Positions 41,945-51,785 of a stretch of 64,000 bases of DNA are shown here, piece by piece. Numbering within the stretch: position 1 is the first letter of the stretch; each line of letters opens with the position of its first letter. Both the position numbers and the translations under genes were made by a program. The stretch covers positions 62,001-126,000 of the forward strand of contig NZ_OZ075067.1 of the NCBI RefSeq assembly GCF_964186585.1. The letters run 5' to 3'. This stretch comes from Microbacterium sp. MM2322 (GTDB lineage Bacteria > Actinomycetota > Actinomycetes > Actinomycetales > Microbacteriaceae). The notes beneath the pieces were generated by a model. It was not told where the DNA came from, made no database searches, and was given only the letters and a program-made list of their open reading frames with translations.

Positions 41945-44488
41945 ATGCCCGAAAAGCCCCGCGGAAACCCTGACGCCTTCGTCCGCGTGCGGGGAGCGAA
42001 CGAGAACAACCTCCGGAACGTGGATGTCGACGTCCCGCGCGACGCGATCGTCGCCTTCACGGGTGTCTCGGGTTCGGGCAAGTCCTCGCTCGCGTTCGGG
42101 ACGATCTTCACCGAGGCGCAGCGTCGCTATCTCGAGTCGGTCGCGCCGTACGCGCGCCGGCTGATCCAGCAGGGGCACGATCCGCACGTCGACTCGATCA
42201 GCGGCCTCCCGCCGGCAGTCGCTCTGCAGCAGCGTCGCGGCGCCCCCAGCTCGCGCTCCAGCGTCGGCACCGTGACGACCCTGTCGAACTCGCTGCGCAT
42301 GCTCTTCTCGCGCGCCGGCACCTTCCCCGCCGGGTTCACCACGCGGCTCGACTCCGACGCGTTCTCGCCCAACACGGCCGCGGGCGCCTGCCCCGAGTGC
42401 CACGGCGTCGGCGTCGCGCACACGGTGACCGAGGAGACTCTCGTCCCCGACCCGTCGCTCAGCATCCGCGAGGGCGCGATCGCCGCGTGGCCGGGGGCGT
42501 GGCAGGCCAAAAACCTCCGCGACATCACGATCGCGCTCGGCTACGACGTCGATCGGCCCTGGCGTGAGCTCGACCGGGCCGACCGCGACTGGCTCCTCTT
42601 CACCGACGAGCAGCCCGTCGTGCAGATCACGCCGCAGCGCGACCGTGTCGCGAAGCCCTACAACGGCATGTTCTGGAGCGCGAAGAAGTACGTGTTCCAC
42701 ACACTGTCGGACTCGAAGAGCGCCTCGATGCGCACCAAGGTGCTCGCCTTCGTCCGTACCGGGGTGTGCCCGCTCTGCCACGGCACGGGTCTTCGCCGCG
42801 AGGCGCTCGCCGTCACGTTCGCGGGGAAGACGATCGCCGAGCTGAACGCCCTGCCCATCCGCGAGCTCGCCGAGATCCTGCGTCCGACGACGCTGATCCG
42901 GGATGCCGCGTCCGCCCTCCCCACCACGGCATCGGGCGAGCGCACCGACGTCGCCGTCGCGATCACGACCGACCTGCTCGCCCGCATCCAGGTGCTCCTC
43001 GACCTCGGGCTCGGCTACCTCGGACTCGGCCGCGTCACGACGACCCTCTCGCCGGGCGAGATGCAGCGGCTGCGCCTTGCGACCCAGCTGCGGTCGGGGC
43101 TCTTCGGCGTGGTCTACGTGCTCGACGAGCCGTCCGCAGGGCTGCATCCCGCCGACGCGGCACCCCTTCTCGACGTGCTCGAACAGCTCCGCGCGTCGGG
43201 AAACTCCGTCTTCGTCGTCGAGCACAACATGGACGTCGTCCGCCGGGCGGACTGGATCGTCGACGTCGGCCCCGGCGCCGGCGACGCGGGCGGCGCCGTC
43301 CTCTACTCCGGCGAAGTCGACGGCCTGGCAGAGATCACCGAGTCGGCGACGCGGCCGTTCCTGTTCCCCGGCGACGCGGCACCCGTTCCGCGCGAGCGAC
43401 GGACGGGAGACGGGATGCTCTCGCTCGACGGCGTCTCGCTCCACAACCTCGACGGCCTCGACGCCGAGTTCCCGCTCGGCACCCTCGTCGCCGTCACGGG
43501 CGTCTCTGGGTCGGGCAAGTCCACCCTCGTCAGCCGTGTGCTCCGCGAGGTCGTCGAGCGGCACCTGCGCGGGGGAGTGGTGACGGATGCCGACGACGCG
43601 GCCGACGACGCCGACGACGCGTCCGAGGGACTCGCCGAGGCGACTCTGCCCGCGGCATCCGTCGACACCCTGCGGGTCGGCCGGGTCTCAGGACTGGAGC
43701 GCATCGACCGACTCGTCCGGGTCGATCAGAAGCCGATCGGCCGCACCCCGCGGTCGAACCTCGCGACCTACACGGGTCTCTTCGACGCCGTCCGCTCGGT
43801 GTTCGCGGCGACCGACCTCGCCCGTGAGCGCGGCTACACCGCGGGGCGTTTCTCGTTCAACGTCGCGGGCGGCCGGTGCGAGACGTGCCTCGGCGAAGGT
43901 TACGTCTCGGTCGAGCTCCTCTTCCTCCCCGGCAGCTACGGCCGGTGTCCGACGTGCCACGGCGCGCGCTACAACGCCGAGACGCTCGAAGTCACCTACG
44001 AGGGCAAGACCATCGCCGACGTCCTCGCGCTGACGGTCGACGAGGCGGCGGCGTTCCTCGAGGCGGTGCCCGTGGCATCCCGCAGCCTCCGGACTCTGCA
44101 GGACGTCGGCCTCGGTTACCTGCGCCTCGGCCAGCCGGCGACCGAGCTCTCGGGCGGCGAGGCGCAGCGCATCAAGCTCGCGACCGAACTGCAGCGGGCG
44201 CGGCGCGGCCACACGCTCTACCTGCTCGACGAGCCGACGACGGGTCTCCACCCCGCCGACGTCCGGCGGCTGCTGGCCCAGCTCCACGCGCTCGTCGACT
44301 CCGGCGACACGGTGGTCGTGGTCGAGCACGACATGGACGTCGTCGCGGCGGCCGACTGGGTCATCGACCTCGGTCCGTCGGGCGGGGATGCCGGCGGTCG
44401 CATCGTCGCGGCAGGAACGCCCGATGCCGTCGCCGCCGACCCCGACAGCCGTACCGCTCCGCACCTCGCCCGCAGACTCGGCGCGTGA
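41945..44488 (+). CDS. Class II UvrA-like ABC ATPase
   Basis: 847 residues, about 100-150 shorter than UvrA. Two ABC modules: Walker [10 protein letters not shown] (about 40) and GVSGSGKST (about 522), signatures [12 protein letters not shown] and [12 protein letters not shown], Walker [12 protein letters not shown] and [11 protein letters not shown]. Zinc-binding CxxC pairs are CPECHG, CPLCHG, CETCLG and CPTCHG. The UvrB-binding domain that normally follows the first Walker A is missing, which defines class II (UvrA2/DrrC-like). These are linked to tolerance of DNA-binding drugs. An acidic Asp/Ala insert ([15 protein letters not shown]) lies after the second Walker A. Start leaderless type. 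Confidence 0.9.
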   Translation: MPEKPRGNPDAFVRVRGANENNLRNVDVDVPRDAIVAFTGVSGSGKSSLAFGTIFTEAQRRYLESVAPYARRLIQQGHDPHVDSISGLPPAVALQQRRGAPSSRSSVGTVTTLSNSLRMLFSRAGTFPAGFTTRLDSDAFSPNTAAGACPECHGVGVAHTVTEETLVPDPSLSIREGAIAAWPGAWQAKNLRDITIALGYDVDRPWRELDRADRDWLLFTDEQPVVQITPQRDRVAKPYNGMFWSAKKYVFHTLSDSKSASMRTKVLAFVRTGVCPLCHGTGLRREALAVTFAGKTIAELNALPIRELAEILRPTTLIRDAASALPTTASGERTDVAVAITTDLLARIQVLLDLGLGYLGLGRVTTTLSPGEMQRLRLATQLRSGLFGVVYVLDEPSAGLHPADAAPLLDVLEQLRASGNSVFVVEHNMDVVRRADWIVDVGPGAGDAGGAVLYSGEVDGLAEITESATRPFLFPGDAAPVPRERRTGDGMLSLDGVSLHNLDGLDAEFPLGTLVAVTGVSGSGKSTLVSRVLREVVERHLRGGVVTDADDAADDADDASEGLAEATLPAASVDTLRVGRVSGLERIDRLVRVDQKPIGRTPRSNLATYTGLFDAVRSVFAATDLARERGYTAGRFSFNVAGGRCETCLGEGYVSVELLFLPGSYGRCPTCHGARYNAETLEVTYEGKTIADVLALTVDEAAAFLEAVPVASRSLRTLQDVGLGYLRLGQPATELSGGEAQRIKLATELQRARRGHTLYLLDEPTTGLHPADVRRLLAQLHALVDSGDTVVVVEHDMDVVAAADWVIDLGPSGGDAGGRIVAAGTPDAVAADPDSRTAPHLARRLGA

Positions 44489-44495
44489 GCGGCCG

Positions 44496-45296
44496 TCACT
44501 CGACGGTGGTCACCATTCCCCGGCGGGCGAGGACGACGTTCTCGACGATCTGCACGACGTTGTAGAGCACCAGCGTCACGAGCGTGATGATCGCGACCGA
44601 CGCCCACAGGTCGTCGAAGCGCGCTTGCGCCGTGAACTTCTGGATCGCGCCGCCGATGCCGGTTCCCGTCGACAGCCACTCCGCCAGCAGCGCGCCGGTG
44701 ACCGCGCCGGGAACGGACACCCGCGCCGCAGCGAACAGCGACGGCAGCGCACCGGGGATGTTCACCTTCCAGAGCTGTGCGAGTCGCCCGCCGCCGTAGA
44801 CGTGCACGAGGTCGAGGCTCTGCCGCGACGCCCGCGACAGTCCGAACAGGATCGACGCGAGCGCGGGGAACAGCACCACGATGCTGCCGATGACGGCGAC
44901 GGATGCCGGGGTGCCCCGCCCCGTGATGAGGATGATCACCGGCGCGATGGCGACGAGCGGGATGCTGCGCAGCAGCAGCGCGAGCGGCATGACACCCGCC
45001 TCGACCGCCCGCGAGAGCGAGAACGCGACGGCGAGGACGAGGGCGGCGATCATCCCGGTGAGAAAGCCCAGCCCGGCGTCCTGCAGCGTCTGCGCGAGGA
45101 GCGGCCACAGGCCGTCGCGGTTCTGCGCGGCATCCTCTGCGGTGAAGAGGAACTCCCACACGTCGGCCGGACCCTTCGCGACATAGGGCGAGATGCCCGT
45201 GAGCGAGACCACCGCCCACCACGCGGCGAGGACGATCCCGATCGTGAGCAGGGCGTTCGCGGCCGAGCGTCCGAGGGGCCGCAGCACCGGCCTCAT
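44496..45296 (-). CDS. ABC importer permease 2 (SsuC/ThiX type)
   Basis: 266 residues from the ATG at 45296, which overlaps the stop of the other permease (ATGA). Six membrane helices. The EAA loop SLDLVHVYGGGRLAQLWKVN (about 160-180) contacts the ATPase. Second of two non-identical permeases in this operon; such pairs form a heterodimeric channel, whereas most relatives have a homodimer. Confidence 0.88.
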   Translation of the reverse strand: MRPVLRPLGRSAANALLTIGIVLAAWWAVVSLTGISPYVAKGPADVWEFLFTAEDAAQNRDGLWPLLAQTLQDAGLGFLTGMIAALVLAVAFSLSRAVEAGVMPLALLLRSIPLVAIAPVIILITGRGTPASVAVIGSIVVLFPALASILFGLSRASRQSLDLVHVYGGGRLAQLWKVNIPGALPSLFAAARVSVPGAVTGALLAEWLSTGTGIGGAIQKFTAQARFDDLWASVAIITLVTLVLYNVVQIVENVVLARRGMVTTVE

Positions 45297-46105
45297 GTCG
45301 CCACCGTCCGGCCCGACACCCACGGCGTCACGATGCGCGAGACGAGCCCCACGATCGCGTAGCCGAGGAGCGCGACGGCGGCGGTCAGGAGGAACACGGC
45401 CCACACGCGCGGCGAGTCGAGGTCGCCCTGCAGTTTGATGAGCGTGATCCCGACCCCGCGGTCGATCGCCCCCATGTACTCGCCGAGGATCGCGCCGAGG
45501 AAGGCGCTCGGGACGGCGATCTGAAGGGCCGTGAGGATGGCGGGTGCCGCCGCGATCAGCCGCACCTTCCGCAGCTGCGTGAACCGCGATCCGCCGTACA
45601 CGCGGACGACGTCGAGGGTGGCGCGGTCGGCCGCCTTGAACCCGAGCAGAGCGCCGACGACCGTCGTGAAGAACACGGCGAGGGCGGCGAGGAAGATGGC
45701 TGTCGCGCTCAGGTCACCGGCGCGTTTCGCGGCGGGCAGGACGACGACGGCGATGCCCCCGACCGCGACCACGGGCAGGCAGTAGCTGACGACGGCGACC
45801 TGCGTGATGACGGCTTCGGCCTTCGGCAGCAGGAGGACGACGGATGCCAGGAGCAGCGCGATCCCGTTGCCCCAGGCGAACCCGATGAGAGCTTCGGAGA
45901 CCGTGACCTGGAAGACCGGCCAGTAGGCGGCGAGACCGTCGGAGGCGATCGTTGCGACGACGGTGCCGGGCGCGGGAACCGGGGTGAACGTCGTGCCCTC
46001 GGCGGGGATGAAGACGGTCGCGGAGAAGAGCCACCAGGCGCCGACGAGCACGACGACGCCGATCACGCCCGCGAGCCAGCCCGGGAGACGGAACCCGCGC
46101 ATCAC
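45293..46105 (-). CDS. ABC importer permease 1 (SsuC/ThiX type)
   Basis: 270 residues; start GTG at 46105 (overlapping the ATPase stop, GTGA) or the next codon, an ATG. Six membrane helices. The EAA loop is [20 protein letters not shown] (about 155-175), nearly the same as in permease 2, so the two genes are an old duplication. An N-terminal helix (about 10-30) and a long external loop separate it from shorter relatives. Confidence 0.88.
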   Translation of the reverse strand: MMRGFRLPGWLAGVIGVVVLVGAWWLFSATVFIPAEGTTFTPVPAPGTVVATIASDGLAAYWPVFQVTVSEALIGFAWGNGIALLLASVVLLLPKAEAVITQVAVVSYCLPVVAVGGIAVVVLPAAKRAGDLSATAIFLAALAVFFTTVVGALLGFKAADRATLDVVRVYGGSRFTQLRKVRLIAAAPAILTALQIAVPSAFLGAILGEYMGAIDRGVGITLIKLQGDLDSPRVWAVFLLTAAVALLGYAIVGLVSRIVTPWVSGRTVAT

Positions 46106-46923
46106 GCCTCCGCGGCCGCGCGACCGTCGTCGCCGAACAGCAGTTCGGACGCCTGGTCGACGAGGGCGTGGAACTCGGGCGTGCGCTGCATCTCGGGCAG
46201 GCGCGGGCGGGGAAGGTCGACCTCGATGATCTCCTTCACCCGGCCGGGTCGCGGTGACATCACGGCCACGCGGTCCGAGAGGAAGATCGCCTCGGAGATC
46301 CCGTGGGTGACCATGAGCGTCGTCGCCGGCTTCTCGGTCCAGATGCGGAGCAGCTCGAGGTTGAGGTTCTGCCGCGTCATGTCGTCGAGGGCGCCGAACG
46401 GTTCGTCGAGGAGGAGCACCGACGGTTTCAGGCTCAGCGCTCGCGCGATCGAGACGCGCTGGCGCATGCCGCCGGAGAGCTGTGCCGGCTTCGCCTTCTC
46501 GAAGCCGCGGAGCCCGACCAGACCGATCAGCTCATCGATGTAGTCCTTGTCGGGCGTGCGTCCGGCGATCTCGAACGGCAGCCGGATGTTGGTGAGCACG
46601 CTCCGCCACGGCAGCAGCGCGTGGTCCTGGAAGGCGATCCCGAGTTCGTGGTCGCTGCGGAGCTGCGCCGGCGTCTTGCCGTCGACGAACACCTCGCCGG
46701 CGGTCGGCGTCTCGAGGTCGGCGAGAATCCGCAGGATCGTCGACTTGCCGCATCCGGACGGGCCGAGCAGCGACAGGAAGGATCCCTTGTCGGTGTGCAG
46801 GTGCGTGTCCTGCAGGGCGGTGACGGATCGGCCGCGGCCGGTGGGGAAGGTCTTGGCGAGACCGTCGATGCGGATGCCGGTACCCGCCAGGGCACCGGCA
46901 TCCGCCAGGTTGGAGCTGGTCAT
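46102..46923 (-). CDS. ABC importer ATP-binding protein (SsuB/TauB/ThiZ type)
   Basis: 273 residues. Walker [11 protein letters not shown]-loop [14 protein letters not shown], signature LSGGMRQR, Walker B VLLLDEP, switch [17 protein letters not shown] is typical of the nitrate/sulphonate/taurine/pyrimidine import group. One base separates its ATG from the stop of the binding-protein gene, so the four genes are one operon. Confidence 0.9.
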   Translation of the reverse strand: MTSSNLADAGALAGTGIRIDGLAKTFPTGRGRSVTALQDTHLHTDKGSFLSLLGPSGCGKSTILRILADLETPTAGEVFVDGKTPAQLRSDHELGIAFQDHALLPWRSVLTNIRLPFEIAGRTPDKDYIDELIGLVGLRGFEKAKPAQLSGGMRQRVSIARALSLKPSVLLLDEPFGALDDMTRQNLNLELLRIWTEKPATTLMVTHGISEAIFLSDRVAVMSPRPGRVKEIIEVDLPRPRLPEMQRTPEFHALVDQASELLFGDDGRAAAEA

Positions 46924-46924
46924 G

Positions 46925-48001
46925 TCAGGGGAGGTAATCCTTGAGGTCCGGGTTCTCCTTGTAGATCCCGTCGATGATGGAGGTGTCGAAGAGGTCGTCG
47001 ACCGAGACGTCCCAGCCCGCGGCGCCGAGCGAGGCGACCGTCTGCTTCTTGAGGTCGTCGGAGATCGTGAAGAGGCCGTTCGCTTCGGTCTCCTCCGTCG
47101 AGACGAGCAGGTTCTGCGCCTCGATGCCCTTCGCCGTCTTCTTCGGGTCGAGGGCGCCGAAGGTCGATTCGAGGCCGTCCTTCGACTCGTCCGCCGCCTG
47201 GTTGTAGTACTTCTCGACGAGCGAGACCGTGTCGTCGACGGGCTCCTGGAAGACGTGCGTCCAGCCCTTGATCTCGGCCGTGAGGAAGTCCTTCAGGAGC
47301 TCCTGGTTCTCGGCGAGGTACTGGTCGGTGACGGTGAACGTCTCGGCGACGTAGGGCACGCCGTTCTCGGCGTATGCGAGGTTCGTGACGTCGTAGCCGG
47401 CGAGCTCCACCGTCAGCGCCTCGTTGGTGAGGTACGCCATGAAGCCGTCGACCTCGCCGTTCATCACCGGAGTGGGGTTGAAGTCCACGGGGACGACCTC
47501 GACGTCGGCGGGGTCGATGCCGTTCGCGTTCAGGAGAGCGGCGAACACCGACGCGTTCGAGTCCTGGACGCCGATCTTCTTGCCGACCAGATCCTGCGGG
47601 GTCGTGATGTTCGCGCCGTCGGCGAGCGACAGGATCGTGAACGGGTTCTTCTGGAACGTCGCGCCGATGATCTTGAGGGGGGTGTCCTCTTCGGCGATGG
47701 CCGCGCCGACGGATGCCGCATCGCTCAGGGCCACCTGGACGGTGTTCGAGAGGAGCTTGGCGACACCTGTGTCGGGTCCGGAGATCCCGACGACGTCGGA
47801 GAAGCCGGCATCCTCGTAGTAGCCCTTGTCGTAGGCGTAGAACTCGCCGGCGAACTCCTCGTTCTTGATCCAGGAGTACTGGACGCTGATCTCACCGTGA
47901 TCGTCGGACCCTCCAGAGGATGCCGGTGCGGTGCCGGCGCAACCGGCGAGGGTGAGGGTGGCCGCCGCGGCGAGGGCGGCGGTGCGGACGAAACGGCGCA
48001 A
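46925..48001 (-). CDS. NMT1/THI5-like substrate-binding lipoprotein
   Basis: 358 residues from a TTG at 48001, with AAGGAG 5 nt upstream. Lipobox TLAGC (Cys at about 21). The domain ([20 protein letters not shown], then GYYEDAGF, then [18 protein letters not shown], then [19 protein letters not shown]) is the NMT1/THI5-like group that binds thiamine-pyrimidine precursors, riboflavin-like or sulphonate compounds. Trp and Phe residues early in the chain suggest an aromatic ligand. No thiamine genes or TPP riboswitch are nearby, so the ligand is open. Confidence 0.87.
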   Translation of the reverse strand: MRRFVRTAALAAAATLTLAGCAGTAPASSGGSDDHGEISVQYSWIKNEEFAGEFYAYDKGYYEDAGFSDVVGISGPDTGVAKLLSNTVQVALSDAASVGAAIAEEDTPLKIIGATFQKNPFTILSLADGANITTPQDLVGKKIGVQDSNASVFAALLNANGIDPADVEVVPVDFNPTPVMNGEVDGFMAYLTNEALTVELAGYDVTNLAYAENGVPYVAETFTVTDQYLAENQELLKDFLTAEIKGWTHVFQEPVDDTVSLVEKYYNQAADESKDGLESTFGALDPKKTAKGIEAQNLLVSTEETEANGLFTISDDLKKQTVASLGAAGWDVSVDDLFDTSIIDGIYKENPDLKDYLP

Positions 48002-48167
48002 GGGAACTCCTTGTTCATGCTGCGGGTGACATGCGAGGTGCGGATCCGACGCTAGACGTCCCGCATTTCCGCATCGTTTCGCCCGTGTGGCGCTCCCGAC
48101 GCGCTGCCGTCGACGCGCGACGAAGAAGCGACCGCGAGGTCGCCGCGACCGAGGTCGCCGTGCCGGC

Positions 48168-48875
48168 TCAGGCGGCGCTGTGCACGACGGCGGAGACGGC
48201 CGCCGTGAAGAACTGCAGACCGTCGACGCCTGAACGCATGGCTGCGGCCGTGTCGGGGCCGAAGCCGGGCTCGATCGCGTGCTCGGGGTGGGGCATGAGT
48301 CCGACGACGTTGCCCCGCTCGTTCGTGAGGCCGGCGATGTCGTCCATCGACCCGTTCGGGTTGACACCCGCGTACCGGAAGGCGACGAGGTTCTCGCCCT
48401 GGATGCGCGCGAGAGTCTCGTCGGAGGCGATGTAGCCGCCGTCGGCGTTCTTCAACGGGATGACGATCTCCTGGCCGCGACGGAACTCGCTCGTCCAGGC
48501 GGTGTCGGCGTTCTCGACGACGAGGCGCTGATCGCGGCGGATGAACTGCTGGTGCGCGTTGCGGATCAGCCCGCCCGGCAGCAGGTGCGCTTCGACGAGC
48601 ATCTGGAAACCGTTGCAGATGCCGAGGATCGGCATGCCTTTGGCCGCGGCATCCTTCACCTCGGACATGATCGGCGCGAGCGCGGCGATCGCGCCGGCGC
48701 GCAGGTAGTCGCCGTAGCTGAACCCGCCGGGGAGGACGAGCGCGTCGACTCCCTCGAGGTCGTGCGAGCCGTGCCAGAGAGCGACGGGCTCGGCGCCGGC
48801 GAGGCGAACGGCTCGGCGTGCGTCGCCGTCGTCCAGCGAGCCGGGGAAGGTGATGACCCCGACGCGAACGGTCAC
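48168..48875 (-). CDS. purQ: Phosphoribosylformylglycinamidine synthase, glutaminase subunit (PurQ)
   Basis: 235 residues, class I glutamine amidotransferase. The oxyanion/nucleophile segment [11 protein letters not shown] carries the catalytic Cys (about 92), and MPHPEHA provides the His-Glu (about 207-209). It supplies ammonia to PurL, encoded 23 kb away on the same strand. ATGA overlap with purS. Confidence 0.96.
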   Translation of the reverse strand: MTVRVGVITFPGSLDDGDARRAVRLAGAEPVALWHGSHDLEGVDALVLPGGFSYGDYLRAGAIAALAPIMSEVKDAAAKGMPILGICNGFQMLVEAHLLPGGLIRNAHQQFIRRDQRLVVENADTAWTSEFRRGQEIVIPLKNADGGYIASDETLARIQGENLVAFRYAGVNPNGSMDDIAGLTNERGNVVGLMPHPEHAIEPGFGPDTAAAMRSGVDGLQFFTAAVSAVVHSAA

Positions 48876-49117
48876 TCGACGACCTCGATGCCGACGACAT
48901 CCTCGATCACCGAGTTGGAGAGGATCTCTTCGGCGATCGTGCGAACGGCGGCGAGGGTGGCCTCGTCGGCGCTCTCGACGGTCAGCTCGAAGCGCTTGCC
49001 GATGCGGACGTCACCGAATCCGGCGTGGCCGAGGCGCTGCAGCGCGCCGGAGACGGCCTTCCCCTGCGGGTCCAGAAGCTCGGCCTTGGGCATGACGTCG
49101 ACGACGATGGTGGGCAT
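48872..49117 (-). CDS. purS: Phosphoribosylformylglycinamidine synthase subunit PurS
   Basis: 81 residues, the usual size of PurS, the small dimeric protein that bridges PurL and PurQ in bacteria with small Pur[21 protein letters not shown] and [12 protein letters not shown] are typical. GGAG lies 7 nt before the ATG. Overlaps purQ by 4 bp. Confidence 0.95.
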   Translation of the reverse strand: MPTIVVDVMPKAELLDPQGKAVSGALQRLGHAGFGDVRIGKRFELTVESADEATLAAVRTIAEEILSNSVIEDVVGIEVVE

Positions 49118-49228
49118 CAGGTGGCTCCGGGATGTCGCGGGCAGGGGTGCGGGTCAAGTCTAGAGCCCGCGACGACGCCTCACCGTTCCGGCCTCTCTTC
49201 TCCCGTGACCAAACCGTGACCGGCTCCG

Positions 49229-49299
49229 TGGGAGCGCTCCCTTGACAGGTTTGGGAGCGATCCCATAGCGTCACTGCCAACCCGATGAGAGCGCTCCCA
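49229..49299 (+). promoter_or_regulatory. Promoter with three CebR-type operators for the beta-glucoside operon
   Basis: TGGGAGCGCTCCC(T/A)-like sites lie at 49229-49242, 49252-49265 (TGGGAGCGATCCCA) and 49286-49299 (TGAGAGCGCTCCCA). This is the Streptomyces CebR consensus. The promoter is TTGACA (49242-49247), 18 bp, TAGCGT (49266-49271). Site 1 ends on the -35, site 2 fills the spacer, site 3 lies just after the predicted start point. Repression should be tight and relieved by a beta-glucoside. Confidence 0.85.
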
Positions 49300-49349
49300 A
49301 AGCGGAGTCACAGCACCTCGCTCTCGTCCACACCACAAAGGAGTGTCTT

Positions 49350-50672
49350 GTGAACTCACGCGCTTTGCGACGGGTCGGCGTGATCGCCGGCGCCGCCGCC
49401 ACGTCCGCCCTCGTCCTGGCCGGCTGCTCCGGCGGCGGCACGCCCGACGCTAACGGCGGTGGCGGCGAGGACGTCACGCTGACCGTCACGACGTTCGGCA
49501 CCTTCGGCTACGACGATCTCTACGAGGAGTACGAAAAGGCCAACCCGGGCGTCAAGATCGAGGCGTCCAACATCGACACCGGCGGCAACGCCCGCACCGA
49601 TCTGTTCACCAAGATCGGCGCCGGATCGGGGCTCTCCGACATCGTCGCGATCGAGGAGGGGTGGCTCGGCGCGATCATGGAGGACGGCGTCTCCGATCTG
49701 TTCACCGACCTGCGCGACTTCGGCATCGAGGACCGCAAGGGTGACTGGGTCGACTGGAAGTACGACAACGCGACGGATCCCAACGGCCGTGTCATCGGCT
49801 ACGGCACCGACATCGGCCCGAGCGGTATCTGCTACAACGCCCCCGCGTTCGAGGCGGCAGGGTTGCCGACGGACCGCGAAGGCGTCGCGGAGCTCCTCAC
49901 CGGCGACTGGGAGAACTTCTTCACGGTCGGCCAGGAGTACACCGACAAGACCGGCAAGGGCTGGTACGACCACTCCGGCTTCGTGTGGAACGCGATGGTC
50001 AATCAGCTCGACGAGGGCTACTACACCTCCGACGGCAAGCTCAACGTCGAGGGCAACGCAGAGCTCAAGAAGCGTTTCGAGATGCTCGGCGCCGCGACCG
50101 AGGGCGGCCAGTCGGCCGCTCAGACCGCGTGGGACTGGAACGGCAACAAGTCGTTCGTCGACGGCACCTTCGCGACCTTCGTCTGCCCCGGCTGGATGCT
50201 GGGTGTCGTTCAGGAGCGTGTCGAGGGTGCGGGCGGCGACGCCTCCACCGGATGGGACTTCGCCGATGTCTTCCCCGGCGGCGCAGCGAACTGGGGCGGC
50301 GCCTGGCTGTCGATCCCGGAGACCTCGGCGCACAAGGAAGCAGCCGCGAAGCTCGCGAACTGGCTGACGCAGCCGGATCAGCAGGTGAAGCAGTCCGCCG
50401 CCGCGGGCAACTTCCCCTCGACCATCACGGCGCAGGAGAAGCTCGCGAGCGATGCGACGCCGAACGAGTTCTTCAACGACGCCCCGACGGGCGCGATCCT
50501 CGCGGAGCGCGCGAAGGGTGTCGTCGCCCAGTACAAGGGGCCGGACGACTCGGTCATCCAGGAGAACGTCTTCGGCCCGGCGCTGAACTCGCTCGACCTC
50601 GGCGAGGTCGACACGGCCGGCGCATGGGACAAGGCGATCTCGCTGCTGGGCGACCTCGTCGAGACCAACTAG
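49350..50672 (+). CDS. Sugar-binding lipoprotein of a cellobiose-type ABC importer (CebE-like)
   Basis: 440 residues from a GTG with AAGGAG 6 nt upstream. Lipobox VLAGC (Cys at about 26), Gly-rich linker, then a cluster-B type sugar-binding protein (LTVTTFGTFGYDDLYEEYEK, and SGICYNAPAFEAAGLP, many Trp). It collects beta-gluco-oligosaccharides, probably cellobiose, for the two permeases that follow. The ATPase is not in the operon; as with CebEFG in Streptomyces, a shared MsiK-type ATPase encoded elsewhere would be needed. Confidence 0.88.
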   Translation: MNSRALRRVGVIAGAAATSALVLAGCSGGGTPDANGGGGEDVTLTVTTFGTFGYDDLYEEYEKANPGVKIEASNIDTGGNARTDLFTKIGAGSGLSDIVAIEEGWLGAIMEDGVSDLFTDLRDFGIEDRKGDWVDWKYDNATDPNGRVIGYGTDIGPSGICYNAPAFEAAGLPTDREGVAELLTGDWENFFTVGQEYTDKTGKGWYDHSGFVWNAMVNQLDEGYYTSDGKLNVEGNAELKKRFEMLGAATEGGQSAAQTAWDWNGNKSFVDGTFATFVCPGWMLGVVQERVEGAGGDASTGWDFADVFPGGAANWGGAWLSIPETSAHKEAAAKLANWLTQPDQQVKQSAAAGNFPSTITAQEKLASDATPNEFFNDAPTGAILAERAKGVVAQYKGPDDSVIQENVFGPALNSLDLGEVDTAGAWDKAISLLGDLVETN

Positions 50673-50679
50673 CAGTCCC

Positions 50680-50712
50680 GCACGGGTCACCGGCATCGCC
50701 GGTGACCCGTGC
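50680..50712 (+). terminator. Intercistronic hairpin between binding-protein and permease genes
   Basis: The arms 50680-50694 and 50698-50712 pair perfectly over 15 bp around a three-base loop (ATC). It begins 8 nt after the binding-protein stop and ends 29 nt before the permease start. With no T tract it probably halts 3' exonucleases or partly stops transcription, giving more binding protein than permease. Confidence 0.75.
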
Positions 50713-50741
50713 ACCACCCCCGGCGCACACGAGAGGACATC

Positions 50742-51785
50742 ATGACCACCACCGCATCGCCGCCGCCCCGTGTGCGCTCCGAGACCGACACGAACGCGAA
50801 GCCGCAGGCGCCGCGCCGCACGACCCGGCAGCGGCTCTCGCTGCTCGCCTTCCGCGGCTCGCCCTACGCGTACATCGCACCGTTCTTCCTGCTGTTCGGC
50901 CTCGTCGGCCTCTTCCCCCTCATCTACACCGTGAACGTCGCGGTGCACGAGTGGGACTTGCTGAAGGGCCAAGGGGAGTTCGTCGGATTCGGAAACTTCT
51001 CCGAGATCCTCGGCGACTACATGTTCTGGAACTCGATCGGCAACACCCTGAGCATCTTCCTGCTCTCCGCCATCCCCCAGCTGGCCGTCGCTCTCCTCGT
51101 CGCCTACCTCCTCGACCGGGGTCTGCGCGCGCCGACCTTCTGGCGGATGAGCGTCCTGATCCCCTTCGTGGTCACCCCCGTCGCTACCGCGCTCATCTTC
51201 TCCAGCGTCTTCAACGAAGCCGACGGCCTCGCGAACAACCTGCTCAACCTGATCGGCATCACCGACCAGCAGTGGAAGCACGACTCGTTCTTGAGCCACC
51301 TCGCGATCGCCATCATGGTCAACTTCCGGTGGACGGGCTACAACGCCCTCATCCTCCTGGCCGCCATGCAGGCCGTGCCGCGTGACCTCTACGAGTCCGC
51401 CGCGATCGACGGCGCCGGGCCGACCCGACGGTTCTTCTCGATCACGATCCCGTCGATCCGCCCGACGCTCATCTTCGTCATCATCACCGCCACGATCGGC
51501 GGGCTGCAGATCTTCGCCGAGCCGAGGCTGTTCGATGTCTCCACGGCAGGCGGCATCGGCGGCAGCGACCGCCAGTTCCAGACGACGGTGCTGTTCCTCT
51601 GGGAGCTCGCCTTCTTCCGCCGCAACCTCGGCGAGGCGTCGGCGGTCGCGATCCTGCTGTTCGTGCTCATCGTCGGGATCGGTCTGATCAACTTCCTGGT
51701 CTCGCGTGGCATCGCCAGCGGGGACGGCCGTTCCCGCAGGGCGCGCCGCGCGCGCCGCTCCGACACCACGAAAGGCATGCGATGA
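50742..51785 (+). CDS. Sugar ABC importer permease 1 (CebF-like)
   Basis: 347 residues. A cytosolic N-terminus (about 1-38) precedes six membrane helices; the EAA loop is DLYESAAIDGAGPTRRFFSI (about 220-240), standard for carbohydrate uptake permeases of the MalF group. GAGAGGA lies 5 nt before the ATG. The stop overlaps the next gene (ATGA). Confidence 0.9.
   Translation: MTTTASPPPRVRSETDTNAKPQAPRRTTRQRLSLLAFRGSPYAYIAPFFLLFGLVGLFPLIYTVNVAVHEWDLLKGQGEFVGFGNFSEILGDYMFWNSIGNTLSIFLLSAIPQLAVALLVAYLLDRGLRAPTFWRMSVLIPFVVTPVATALIFSSVFNEADGLANNLLNLIGITDQQWKHDSFLSHLAIAIMVNFRWTGYNALILLAAMQAVPRDLYESAAIDGAGPTRRFFSITIPSIRPTLIFVIITATIGGLQIFAEPRLFDVSTAGGIGGSDRQFQTTVLFLWELAFFRRNLGEASAVAILLFVLIVGIGLINFLVSRGIASGDGRSRRARRARRSDTTKGMR

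Noticed and set aside
48002..48167. TPP riboswitch before the NMT1-type importer
   Set aside because: The 166-bp gap lacks the conserved CUGAGA and related core of the THI element.
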